Source: Eurosta solidaginis
Lineage: Eukaryota; Arthropoda; Insecta; Diptera; Tephritidae
Length of the DNA: 64,000 nucleotides
Direction: 5' to 3'
NCBI RefSeq assembly: GCF_040869045.1
Contig: NC_090319.1
Span: 242,599,832 to 242,663,831, forward strand
This document shows positions 22,390-33,318 of this stretch, in pieces. Position 1 is the stretch's first letter. The number at the start of each line of letters is the position of its first letter. The notes under the pieces were generated by a model that did not search any database, was not told the DNA's origin, and was given only the letters and a program-made list of their open reading frames with translations. The position numbers were made by a program, and so were the translations under genes.

Positions 22390-22851
22390 GTGTAGCTTCA
22401 TTGTTCGAGATCGTACAAACTAATGCTTTGCTTTTAGCGAGTAATGTAGAACTGAAATTAGCTACATCTAAATTTACTGATTTTGATGATGAGGTCTCAG
22501 AAACCGAGTTGGTTTTGGAGATACCAAGACTGCGAAGACATTAAAACCCGCTAATGTTACGGTTACTGAGTGGGTGTCTCTGATTTTTTAAAGTTTATTG
22601 TAGAATGGGATTTTATAGAATCTCTTCCTAATCTTATGATTGCACTGATATTGTTCATGACGGTTTGCGTGTCCGTAGCTTCATGTGAGAGAAGTTTCAG
22701 TAAATTAGAATTAATAAAAAACTATTTGCGGGCAACAATGTCCCAATCGCGGCTTAGCATTCTTGGTATACTTACCATCGAACACGAGGCAATACAAAAT
22801 ATAAATTTCGATGAAGTAATTGCTGAGTTTGCAGCTGTCAAAGGTAGATAG
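22390..22851 (+). pseudogene. hAT transposase C-terminal dimerisation domain relic
   Basis: Frame 22570-22851 reads DFIESLPNLMIALILFMTVC, then VASCERSFSKLELIKNYLRA and SQSRLSILGILTIEHEA. This is the hAT dimerisation domain with its conserved CERSFSKL..IK..LR block. Upstream, 22400-22540 reads KLATSKFTDFDDEVSETELV in another frame, the preceding region of the same protein. The rest of the transposase is missing. A G/C-rich stretch at 22060-22110 may be the remains of the element's other end, but I could not confirm it. Confidence 0.65.
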
Positions 22852-23054
22852 AAGACATTTTAATTGTATAACAATTACTTTTCTGTCTTAGTTATTATTG
22901 TGTTTTGTTATTTCTTCAATATTATAAATAATAAATGATCCATGACCTTTATCATATACAATTTATTGCTAATATAATATAAGGAACTTACACTTTGCAG
23001 GTCTATGTACAATGGCTCAACATTCCAGGTCACTTCTTTCCTATGGAAAAAAAT

Positions 23055-24058
23055 ACACTCAGAGAAAAACGCCGTTCTAAAATCTAGCACCACCGGACTC
23101 AATTCAAGCCCTTCATGTTCTTACTTTTTTGTTCTTGAAAAACGAACGACCTGTTCTTAAAACAACAACCTTGTTCTTGAACTGACACCATTTTCTTGAA
23201 AAGAGAACGACTGGTCTCAAATTATGAACAAATGTTCCATTAATGAGAACGAATGTTCTCAAATTAAGTACGATGTTCTTAAATTAAGTTCAACCAAAAG
23301 AAAAACGGTACAATTCGTGTGCATTACAATGTTAAGTACAACATTCGGCACGAGCTACCAAGCAGTTGTAGTGGCCCAGTGGCTATGGTGTTGTGGATGC
23401 GATCGTGTGGCGCAAGTTCAATCACCGTCAAACTCTGAATTCTTTTAGAACCATTTTTTTTATGTTCTATTTTTTTAACTCTTATTTTTCGTTCAGTTCC
23501 ATTCACATATGCACAGGTAATTCTTAAACTTGTTATGAAATGTCTTAATTATATATGCAGATTACATCTTCAAATAAGAATAATTTCTCAATAAGATAAA
23601 TGTATGAAAAATGCATATTATGCATTTTTCCTTAAACTTTTGAATTTTAATAAAAAAATTTTTGTTATAAATATTTTTTATTTATGACAAAAAAAATTAT
23701 TATTAATAAAAAATAAATGGGTACCTATTTAAAAAATTCTTTCCCCTCCCACCAAAGATCAGGCACGAACCGTTCTTGAATTGAGACCGAAAAATATTGA
23801 ATCGACCCCAAATCTTTCTCGAAGCGTGAGAACGAAAAATCTTAAATCAAGCCCAAGTAGTGCTGGAAATGAGCACAGAATCATCAATACCAAACTGGTC
23901 ATAAAATACGAACAGTGTGCTGTGAAAAACTGTTCTTAAACAAGCCCATCGGTCACGAGTTAAGAAAATAAGTACGTAACATCCTTTTGTCAACGAATGT
24001 TCTTAATTTTGAACTTGTTTCGTTCGTTTTAGAACGATTTTTTCTCTTTTTCCCTTTG
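23055..24058. mobile_element. Non-autonomous inverted-repeat element
   Basis: CACTCAGAGAAAAACGCCG at 23055, continuing ttctaaaa, is mirrored by ttttagaacgattttttctc at about 24032-24051. The interior repeats short blocks of the form GTTCTTAAATTAAG / GTTCTCAAATTA many times. There is no transposase frame. It contains a tRNA-like segment (23355-23430). Confidence 0.55.
23355..23430 (+). repeat. tRNA-like segment (A and B boxes) inside an inverted-repeat element
   Basis: An A-box-like TAGTGGCCCAGTGGCTATGG is followed about 30 bp later by a B-box-like GCAAGTTCAATCAC. The spacing suits a pol III promoter, but the arms do not fold into a clean cloverleaf by eye and no anticodon is assigned, so I take it as a SINE-like remnant and not a tRNA gene. 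Confidence 0.45.
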
Positions 24059-24778
24059 TTTATGCTGACTTGCGAAGAAAAACCTAAATTTGTTTTAAAC
24101 TGATTATCATTGAATGTCCTGCATACTTATTAGTATCGAGGTTATACATATCCCTATTCGGTTTCGGGTCTATTAAATTAAACGGCTTTAACGTTTAGGG
24201 CCACCTAACATTTAAGGTTTGCATCATTTTGTCCGTCACATCTGTCTTAATGCAAACAACTTTTTTTTACAACATTCTTACAAACTATATAAGATATTCA
24301 ACATGAATACGAGTGTGTGTATGAGTGAATAGCCTTGTTGCTTCCTTTGCTTTAAGGAGCCCAAATCCCCTTTAAATACCTATTCGTTTATGTTGCGAGA
24401 TTTAGATAATTTTTTAAGAACGAAATTAAGTATATTTTAAATTGACGGCTGATAAAAAACAGAAAATTTTTACAAAACGTTTGCTAATAACTTTGAAATA
24501 GAATTGAGTGAGAATTGTCCGCCACCGGATTATGGTCGAAATGCGTTTTCAGGTACTCTTTGACAATTTTTGTGGTATTGAAAGTTTTTGTCAAGTAAAA
24601 AATTACCATTTGTATACGTGGAGTCAAGTAACCATGGTTGTAAGGAATAGGGTGAACTTTTAAAACTTCTAAAAAATTTCTTCATAGCGCCAATCAATGC
24701 GTTTTTTTCATGCGGATACCCCGTCTATGCTTATTTTATCTGAAAACTGTGTTTAATATGTCTATGACAGACCAAAAT
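24059..24778. other. No recognisable feature
   Basis: AT-rich sequence between an inverted-repeat element and the LINE remainder. Nothing is supported here. Confidence 0.45.
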
Positions 24779-25250
24779 TTTAAAAAGGCACTTTATATGT
24801 CCTTGGTCAGAAGTGGTCTTGAATATTGCTCAAGAATATTCTATGAATCTAACTCCTATAAAATTGAGAAAATTCAAAAAATTGTTTACAAAAATTGCTT
24901 TACGTATGCTTCACTGGCCAGATGGCCTCCTATCATATACCAGGAGGCACAAATTGCTTGGTCTTCAGGTTTGCATGACAGAAGAACTTTTATCTCACTC
25001 ATGCTTGCCTATAATGTAATAAACTATAGCACGAATTGCTCTGATTTATCTAATTTGTTCATTCCATATATTCCACTGCGTGATCTTCGGCATAATAGAT
25101 TATTTATCGAAATAACTCATAAAACGAATTATGCTATGAATGAACCTATAACTAGGACTATACATATAGCAAATCGATTCAGGAGTGTTATTAATTTTAA
25201 TAACAGCTTATATAAGTTTAAGCTTGAATTGTTTTCTATTTTTAACTAGT
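24779..25250 (+). pseudogene. LINE (CR1/Jockey-like) RT C-terminus, right part
   Basis: An open frame of 179 codons (24710-25249) contains KKALYMSLVRSGLEYCS, ESNSYKIEKIQKIVYK, then LFIPYIPLRDLRHNRLFIEI and a C-terminal FNNSLYKFKLEL. This is the thumb/C-terminal region of a CR1/Jockey-type LINE. The first 20-odd codons do not match the sister copy at 61.1 kb, so they come from the inserted DNA. The tail (AAAT)n at about 25675-25692 follows a nested small retroelement. Confidence 0.7.
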
Positions 25251-25267
25251 CTGCAAGAAAGCATGTA

Positions 25268-25652
25268 GTTATCGACATGTAAGAATTGAAGTAGATTATG
25301 GTCAGCGCAAAGCATTTATCAAACACCAAAGGCATGTCTCAATTGGGTGAATCCAATTTCAGGGGGTTGCCAGCGCAATATATAGCTTCTCCAACCCAAT
25401 TTTTAACCTCACCTAACCGTGGCGAATCATGTTCCATTGACAGCCGAGGCTCTGGCGACTCCAAGTTCCTCATGGGATGCCCTAGAAAGTTTAATGTGGT
25501 CATATAAATCGTTCCCGAGATGGTCGGGCTAGTACCTTAATTGTGCGTTGTTACCGGAACGTATCGGATCTATATCCGGCAAAGGACCATCAACATCGGT
25601 AACACTCCCCAAAGCCTTCGGGGAGTGTCTTTATCGTTAATACAACAACAAC
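25268..25652 (+). mobile_element. Small retroelement with terminal hairpin and (CAA)n tail
   Basis: It is flanked by a 10-bp direct repeat AAAGCATGTA (25258-25267 and 25653-25662) inside the LINE 3' UTR. Near its 3' end ACACTCCCC and GGGGAGTGT (25603-25629) form a perfect 9-bp stem, followed by aacaacaacaa. Either a SINE or a truncated LINE 3' end would fit; it has no coding frame. The same insertion is found at 61886-62316. Confidence 0.75.
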
Positions 25653-26265
25653 AAAGCATGTACTTTTTGACTGAATAAATTAAATAAATAAAAAAATGCA
25701 CGCACAAAGAAATGACTAGTAATTCAGATTGATATTATTGACAGGTTGACTTAGCACATTCTTTTTAACAGCTGACGACTTAGCACATTTACACATCATT
25801 GCCCACAGCACGTAAAAATGAAAAATTATAATATTTTTTTTTGTGATCGATGTATTTTGAATTCAGTTTTAAAACTGCATTAAAATAAAATTTTTCAAAA
25901 AAAGTGACTTAGCACATTTTCATATTAAGCTAACGATATCTTAAACAAGAGATTATGCGGGTATTACGAATGGAAAGGTATAAGATTTTCGGCACAGCCG
26001 AAGACACTCCGGTCCTTACTTGATGATGACTTAAATACATTCCTCCCCGTTCTTCAAATGTACATCTATACATTACTAAAGGAAGTAACATACCGACCTC
26101 ACTAAGCCCCACTTGCAGAACGGTAAGTTATTTTTTTTTAGCTCAGAGTTAATTTAAAAACGGTGCCAAAAATTTATGAGTTTAACCCCTCAGGTTAACG
26201 CTGAGTTAAAAATTAACGTGCCACATTCTGCTAGCGGGCCTTATAGCTTTGTTTACAATAACAGC

Positions 26266-26870
26266 TATAGCTTACGATTTCTTCTCGAACACAAGCGAGA
26301 TTATCGAGACCGGAGAAATCGAGAACTCGACTTCTCACGAGATTCTCGTGTCTCGAAGTACTCGTAACCCTCGTGAGCTTCTCGACATTCTTACTTAACC
26401 GCTGTATGGACAGTATTTATACACTTGATTTTTTTACTTGTGACTTTGTTGTTGATTATATTGCTTCCAATGACATTAAACTCAAAACATATTTATTATA
26501 CATATAATTTTGTTCGAAATATTTTATTTTTCACCGAGACATCAAGAACACGGCTTCTTTCGAGATTCTCGAATCTCAAATTACTCGTAAGGCTCGCGAG
26601 ATTCCTGAATCTCGAATTACTCTTAATACTCGCAATCTTCTCGACTTTCAATTCAGATGCTGTATTGGCAATATTCTATACATTTCGGCGTTTTTTACTT
26701 GCGGTTTTGCGGACATTTTGGCTTGCGCTCCAGAAGAAATCGTAAGCTCTATATAAAACAGCCAATGAATCGATTAAGTTGAATGTCGAGAAGCTCGTGA
26801 GCCTTACTAGTAATTCGAGATTTGAGAATCTCGCGAGAAGGAACATGTTCGAGGAATCGTAGGCTCTAAT
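26266..26870. repeat. Palindromic repeat rich in TCTCGA/TCTCGC
   Basis: The left arm (26266-26390: agcttacgatttcttctcga ... gtgagcttctcgacattc) is mirrored by the right arm (26780-26870: gaatgtcgagaagctcgtga ... cgaggaatcgtaggctc). The middle (26540-26750) holds another copy of the unit in direct orientation. A related copy lies at 54107-54300. There is no coding potential: the 106-codon frame at 26425 follows the repeat and is Leu/Phe-rich. Confidence 0.6.
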
Positions 26871-27727
26871 AACAGCTAACTCAAGCTAGCTATTTTACCT
26901 TAAACATGCGCACCTTTAATAAAAGTCTTAAATGTGAACGAAGTCAGTCGAAATATATGTACATTTTTCAGACAATAGCAATGTCAATATTTTCTAAAAA
27001 CTATATCTCAAAAGTTTGCCCTTTCCAGCAGCTTTAATAAGGTATCCATATTGTACACATGTATTCGAAATATGACCGGGTCCATATATTGTGTATCAAG
27101 ACAGAGTTTAGAGATTTAAAATGTATTCTTAACTCTAAATAAGGCCTTGTCTGAAGATACAGTGAAAGTTTCACTCAGTTCTATGCGCTGGTTTTTGAGT
27201 GATGCGAGTACAAACATACAGACAGACGAAAATTATAAAAACAGTTGATTTGGTTTCAGGGGGTCTAATAAGTGAATAAATTTTTCTGAAAGATCTTCAA
27301 TGTACACTGTACATTGTACAGACATCGAACTGTTAGGTACTATTTTATTATGTGTAGAGTGTTTGAGTCACCCCTTCAAACAGGGTCAAATTTATTACAC
27401 ACAGGTTTAAATATGAAGTTTACCCAATCCGCGATACCCCTTATCCACTGCAAATCGGGTCCAAAATTTATATGAGATATTGCTTTCTATAATATTTTCG
27501 ATTTTGGCTCTTAGAAAACAAAAAAAAAGTATTTCATTGTTTCGAGTCTCAATAGAGGAATCTCAACTTCGAACCCTGGGCGATACTCTCAATTGTCTTC
27601 AATCGCGACCGAAACGTAAGTATGTGTGGTATTTCCGCCCCTGGTATTACCGTTTGAGGGGATGAGACTAGAAAAAATCGGAAATTTGATTTATCGCAAC
27701 CACCCTAGTATACATAGATATATCTAT
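26871..27727. other. No recognisable feature
   Basis: No supported ORF, and no repeat recognised from elsewhere in the window. Confidence 0.45.
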
Positions 27728-28237
27728 TGTGACGAATATTAGTAACACTAAGTGATATTCACATCACTAATCTGATACTAAGTAAATAAAGCCACAACAA
27801 CAATAAAGCAAGCTGCCACACTTGTATGTATGGAACCAAATTAATCATCATGTACACACATACACACAAGCGGCAGAGAGATACTCACAAACGCATGTCA
27901 TCATCAACTACTACTTCGCTCACATATACACAGGCATATGGTTACACACTACAAATACACGCGCATATGGCTAGTGACCAGGTAGCGGATTCTAGAAGAA
28001 GAAACGTCTAGACATTTGGGCAGAGAGTATAAAAGCAGCAGAAGCTGAGTAGTCCGAAATCAGTTTGATTTAAGCACGCTATTGGTTGTGAAGTTAAGTG
28101 TTGTGAAGTACTTTCAAAGTAGTCTAATAAAGACCATTTTTGCATTATTGAATATTGGACTTATTTATTCAACAATTTAGCGAATCGAGCGGTAGCAGAA
28201 GATTTGGAATAAGCGGAATTTCACTAAATTTGTTTCA
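27728..28237 (+). repeat. Solo LTR of the gypsy family at 8592
   Basis: It starts TGTGACGAATATTAG and ends AAATTTGTTTCA. It retains gagagtataaaagcag (TATA) and taataaagaccatttttgc (poly(A) signal region). Flanks are CTAT and ATAT, a 4-bp duplication with one change. No internal sequence remains. Confidence 0.75.
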
Positions 28238-28241
28238 ATAT

Positions 28242-28598
28242 AAAAAATAAATAAATGTAAGGCGTGATAACCTCCGAAGAGATCTAAGGCCGAGCTTCTC
28301 TTCCAATTTGCGTCGTGCTCCTCTTGATTTTCCCTACAAATTGGCCGGACGGGACCTACTTGTTTTATGCCGACACCGAACGGCATCTGCAAGGCAGATG
28401 AGTTTTCACTGAGAGCTTTTCATAGCATAAATACAATTAGAGCGCTTGCCAAACACTGCCGAGGGGCGACCCCGCTTAGAAAAATTTTCTTCTAATTGAA
28501 AAACCTTATTTCTATTGATGTTGCTTTGCCCGGGGTGTGAACCCAGGGCATATGGTGTGGTAGGCGGAGCACGCCACCATCACACCACGGTGGCCGCC
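28242..28598 (-). repeat. tRNA-derived SINE inserted at the LTR end
   Basis: On the minus strand it runs from ggcggccaccgtggtgtgat to ttacatttatttatttttta, with B box GGGTTCACACCC. An imperfect duplication of the LTR end flanks it: GTTTCAATAT (28232-28241) and GTTACAATAT (28603-28612). Confidence 0.8.
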
Positions 28599-28612
28599 AC
28601 GCGTTACAATAT

Positions 28613-29691
28613 GTTAATGGTTAGGTATTATTAAAATCAAATAACATCAAAGCTGTTATTTACGATTCTTGATTTCTATATTTAACTGTTCGTTGGCCTT
28701 TAGGGCACTGATTTAGTACAACGCTTGCTTTGCAGGTAATGGCTCAATCGCAAACAGTCGCTAGTGAAATCTAATTTTACGAATAAGTAAATAAACTACA
28801 CATTGTTGAATAAAAAGCCGTTATAAATTCTAAAAGTCAGCTAATCACGAGAATTGCAACAGATTGTTTAAAATCTATACTTTCGTGACGCGAGTATTGT
28901 TAGTGAGGAGGTAAAAGTTCATAGTTCAATTTTTAATGATGCTGCAACAAAAGGCATGCAACTTTTAGCACAAACTTTGTGTTGAACTTTAATAAACTCA
29001 TCACCAATAATGAAAGCTACAAACAAAAATAAAAATAATATAAACAGCCTATCAAGATTAAAACTTCTGGGAAAATTAAAATTGCGATTCGAACAAACAA
29101 AAAAGGAAATCCAGTAAGCAATGAAGTAAAAATGGTGGAATACATGTAGGCACATAAATATTTTATAAGATGTAAATAATTCACGTGTTCGGGACCAAAA
29201 CACGTATCTTTTAATTTAAATCAAATTTGCATATTTACGTATTTCTTGATTGACTAGGTACATAAAAAACTAAGAACATCTTTTGAACTTTGAAACGAAC
29301 TAAATTTCCGTCCGGAAATAATGCGAATTTTGATGTCATCGGTGATGGCCGAATGAAATTAAATTTGTGAAAAGCGTGCATAACGCAACATGGCGCGAAC
29401 ATAACGCCCTGCCTTTTCGCCGTCAACACATAGGCATATATACATATCCTGCCTCTAACCGCATCCCCTGCCCTTCGCGAAAAATCTCTCGCATAGATGA
29501 ACCCATGCATGTCCTTTTCAATTCGCCCTTTTTACTTTAAAATCGAATATTGATTTATTACTTACGGTGCAAAAATGCATGTACATATAAAATGAGCATG
29601 CATTGCAAAAAAATGTAAACAAATATAATGCTTACACCATTATTTTGAAGAATGCAGCATCATGCCACAGCAATTTCCGAATTGAAATAAA
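28613..29691. other. No recognisable feature
   Basis: AT-rich DNA. Minus-strand frames at 28919-29203 and 29235-29510 have hydrophobic low-complexity or random composition and no motif. Confidence 0.45.
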
Positions 29692-29829
29692 AACAAGTAA
29701 GGAAGGCTAGGTTCGGTCGTAACCGAATCATATATACCCAGCTGAGAGTTTTGGAGACAAAATAAGGGAAAATCACCATGTAGGAAAATTAACCTAGAGT
29801 AACCCTGGAATGTGTTTGTATGACATGTG

Positions 29830-30650
29830 TATCAAATGGAAGGTATTAAAGAATATTTTAAGAGGGAGTGGGCCATAGTTCTATAGGTGGCGCCATTTAG
29901 GGATATCGCCATAAAGGTGGACCAGGGCTGATTCTAAAATTGGTTTGTACGATATGGGTATCAAATGAAAGGTGTTAATGAGTATTTTAAAAGGGAGTGG
30001 GCCTTAGTTCCCTAGGTGAACGCCTTTTGGAGATATCGTTATAAAGGTGGACCAGGGTAGACTTGTTGTACAATATGGGTATCAAACGAAAGGTGATAAT
30101 AAGTATTTTAAAAGGGAGTGGGCCTTAGTACTATAGGTGGACGCCTTTTCGAGATATCGTTATAAAGGTGGACCAGGGTTGACCCTAGAATGCGTTTGTA
30201 CAATATGGGTATCAAACGAAAGGTGATAATGAGTATTTTAAAAGGGTGTGGGCCTTAGTACTATAGGTGGACGCCTTTTCGAGATATCGCCATAAAGGTG
30301 GACCAGGGGTGACGCTAGAATTTGTTTGTACGATATGGGTATCAAATGAAAAGTGTTAATAAGTATTTTAAAAGGGGGTGGGCCTTAGTTCTATAGGTGG
30401 ACGCCTTTTCGAGATATCGTTAAAAGGTGGACCAGGGTTGACTCTAGAATGCGTTTGTGCAATATGGGTATCAAACGAAAGGTGATAATGAATATTTTAA
30501 AAGGGAGTGGCCCTTGGTTCTATAGGTGGACGCGTTTTCGAGATGTCGCCATAAAGGAGGACCAGGGGTGACTCTATAATGTATTTGTACGATATGGGTA
30601 TCAAATTAAAGGTATTAATGAGTGTTTTAAAAGGGAGTGGTGGAAGTTGT
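29830..30650 (+). repeat. Tandem array of about 130-bp units
   Basis: Units begin with atatgggtatcaaa at 29952, 30073, 30203, 30333, 30462 and 30592, so the period is 121-130 bp. Each contains gagtattttaaaagggagtg, ctataggtggacgcc, gagatatcg and aaaggtggaccagg. The corresponding array at 62880-63600 has the same 130-bp period. Confidence 0.8.
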
Positions 30651-31254
30651 ATATGTGAAGACGTTTCCGGGATACCGACCAAAATGTGCACCAGGGTGAC
30701 CCAGAACATCATGTGTCGGGTACCGCTAATTGATTTATATATGTAATACCACGAACAGTATTCCTGCCAAGATTCCAAGGGCTTTTGATTTCGCCCTGCA
30801 GGACTTTTTCATTTTCTTCTACTTAATATGGTAGGTTTCACACCCGTTTTACAAAGTTTTTTTCTAAAGTTATATTTTGCGTCAATGAACCAATGCAATT
30901 ACCATGTCTCATCCCTTTTTCGTATTTGGTATAGAAATCTGGCATTTTTTTAATTTTTCGTGATTTTCGATATCGAAAAAGTGGGCGTGGTCATAGTCGT
31001 ATTTCGGCCTGGGGTGACGCTCAGTCAATCCAGAGTCGAGTAAAGGTCCCACAAACCCCTACTGAATAAATACACGATATTTATGTGTTACGAACACACG
31101 CACACACGGCTGGAGATATTAGGCGGACAGCAGCTTTCCGTCGCAAGATGGCGAGGGGGCGGAGCGTCGACTAACGGAGGTTCGGTAGGGCGGCTGAACG
31201 GTCGGGTAACGGACGGACTGGTACGGCGGTACGGAGGCAGCGGCGGGATAGAAG

Positions 31255-31575
31255 CAACGGCTTAACTGCGGTAGGATGGCAAGCGGCCAACGGTCGTCGT
31301 CGCAGTGGCGGGACGGTTGCAGCGGCTTAACGGCGGTAGGATGGCAAGCGGCCAACGGTCGTCGTCGCAGTGGCGGGACGGATGCAGCGGCTTAACGGCG
31401 GTAGGATGGCGGACGGCCAACGGACGTCGTAGCAGCGGCGTGACGGATGCAGCAGCCTAACGGCGGTATGATGGCGGACGGCCAACGGACGTCGTAGCAG
31501 CGGCGTGACGGATGCAGCGGCTTAACGGCGGTAGGATGGCGAACGGCCAACGGTCGTCGTAGCAGCGGCGGCACC
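31255..31575. repeat. 65-bp tandem repeats in the LTR
   Basis: The motif gtaggatgg / gtatgatgg begins at 31271, 31336, 31401, 31466 and 31531, a strict 65-bp period. Each unit contains cggccaacg, cgtcgt and gcagcggcttaacggcgg. The same array occurs in the other LTR at 38339-38659. Confidence 0.85.
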
Positions 31576-32039
31576 AGAGGGGCGACGATGCGGCGGTGGG
31601 CTACGGAGCGCGTACCAGGGCCGGGGTGAGAGGGGAGATGGGCTGGCGACGGGGTTTACCTGGACAGCGGCAGCGTGTTCCGGGCGGGATAGGATGGACG
31701 TACCAGCGGACTTGTATTGGTCGGTCGGCTTCGGCAGGATCGGGCTGATCGAACGTCTTCGGCAGGCTCGGTAATCGGCGGGGTCAGTCACCTGCGGGAG
31801 AAACTGCGAGGACTCGGGTTAGTGCTGGTTTCACCGCTGGACACCCCCGCCTCCCTACTTGCACACTAGTAGAAGGTGCGTAAGGGGGGTGGGGTTGTAC
31901 CAGCCGAGGCGCCGTGGGTCGACCCGTGGCGGAGGGGAAGTGCACCTTAACGGCACAGCGGTAGCCCCTTGTGCGCACGCATCGGCTCACGGCCGAAACC
32001 AGAGCTGCGGAGAGGGGGTCGTGCGGTCGTTCGGGCGGC

Positions 32040-32515
32040 GAGTCATTCCTTACCAGACCAGGACGACGGAGGGAAGGGTAGTCCGAAGACACCACTCGCG
32101 TCATCCTGGTGCAGCAGGGGGTGACTCGCGCCACGGCCGCACCCTCTTCTCCCCAGCTAACTAGAGGGAGTGGTTCCTCCGCTCCGGCCAGCCTACTAAA
32201 ATCAGAGCTGAGGGGGGAGGGGGTTATTTGGTCATTAAGGCAGCGGGCCGCTCAACACCAGGGTGGGCGACGGAGGGAAGGATAGTCCGAAGACACCACT
32301 CGCGTCGTCCAGCCCAGGTGAAGGGTGACTCGCGCCATGACAGCGCCCCTTCCGCTCAGTCCGAGCCGCGGGGGAGGGGGGTTATTTGGTCATTAAGGCA
32401 GCGGGCCGCTCAACACCAGGGTGGGCGACGGAGGGAAGGATAGTCCGAAGACACCACTCGCGTCGTCCAACTCTGGTGGAGGGTGACCCGCGCCATGACA
32501 GCGCCCCCTTCCACT
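32040..32515. repeat. 158-bp direct repeats in the LTR
   Basis: The block gttatttggtcattaaggca, followed by gacggagggaaggatagtcc and caccactcgcgtcgtcc, occurs twice 158 bp apart (32223 and 32381), with a partial third copy before it (from about 32068). The LTR's outer end also has a 102-bp direct repeat (32633 and 32735, aactggttgagaagtcaacg). Confidence 0.75.
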
Positions 32516-32851
32516 CGGCTAGCTAGCCGGAGTGGCAATTTTGTCTTTAAAAAGACAACCACTCCCGCTGGCTCACCTGCGAGGACTGAATTGCAAAAAT
32601 GCAAATTCAATGTTTATATGGGTGGTGCCGCAAACTGGTTGAGAAGTCAACGCACCATTATTGTGCTTTTTCATTCGTTTGCTATCAGTGGTTGTTGACT
32701 ATGCTATACAAGTGGTTTTTGGCTATGCTATAGAAACTGGTTGAGAAGTCAACGCACCATTATTGTGCTTTTTCATTGGTTTGCTATTAGTGGTTGTTGA
32801 CTATGCTATACAAGCATAAGTACAAGTGGTTTATTGTAACGCTACGTTACA

Positions 32852-32864
32852 GTCCCCCTCCCAC
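32852..32864 (-). promoter_or_regulatory. Polypurine tract of the large gypsy element
   Basis: On the minus strand GTGGGAGGGGGAC lies immediately before the 3' LTR start TGTAACG, the expected plus-strand priming site. Confidence 0.7.
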
Positions 32865-33318
32865 TTCGGTTGACGGAAAGCTGCGGTGGGGAAAGATGGA
32901 TCTCCAGGCATGGCCTAGGTCTTGTGCCGGTGTGCATGTGGGCGAAGCACTTTATTTAAAAAAAAAATTTTTTTCCAAAAATATACAGAGTCATTCCACT
33001 TATATCTAACAGAGTTAATGTTATTGTAATTGTTCAAAAAAAAAAAAAAAATGTTCCACTGTTTTGTTGTTGTTTTTTTTTTTTTTTTTTTTTTTTTGTC
33101 GGGGGTGGAGTCGTACTAAACTGTGTCCGTTGTCGTACTTCTCTTGTTCCCCTTTTAATGTTATGTAGATATGTATGTATTTTTTTTTTTTTTTTTTTTT
33201 TTTTGTTTGTGAAAATAATTTACAATTCATTTCTGACTTAAATCTAACAAGTTTTTGTAAAAGGTATGAAAATATAAAAATATAAAAAAGAAATGCGGCG
33301 GCCTCTTCTCTTGCTGTC

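Larger units (their letters stand above)
20476..25939. repeat. Large region with about 35-bp inverted ends and nested insertions
   Basis: The left end atatcgatagcttaatgaga... (20476-20512) is mirrored at 25904-25939 (...catattaagctaacgatat). Both contain a TGTGCTAARTCAC-type block that recurs as gacttagcacat near the right end. The right end occurs again at 62571-62606. No transposase belonging to these ends is visible. A LINE was inserted in it, and about 3.7 kb of other insertions split that LINE. Confidence 0.5.
31010..32851 (-). repeat. 3' LTR of the large gypsy element
   Basis: On the plus strand it runs TGGGGTGACGC...ACGTTACA. It is G/C-rich, unlike its surroundings, and carries three sets of internal direct repeats. 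Many ORFs of 60-116 codons on both strands are by-products of this composition and recur identically in the other LTR. Confidence 0.9.

Noticed and set aside
28919..29203. Minus-strand ORF rich in Phe, Leu and Ile, possibly a membrane protein
   Set aside because: The composition follows from AT-rich DNA; there is no start context, splice site or repeat of the pattern.
29830..30650. CRISPR-like regular repeats
   Set aside because: Units are about 130 bp, diverged, without unique spacers, and the DNA is clearly eukaryotic. It is a tandem array within a dispersed element.
31083..32698. Numerous ORFs of 60-116 codons on both strands in the left LTR, repeated at 38167-39782
   Set aside because: They lie wholly in the long terminal repeats, are identical in both LTRs, and arise from G/C-rich tandem repeats. 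No protein motif is present.
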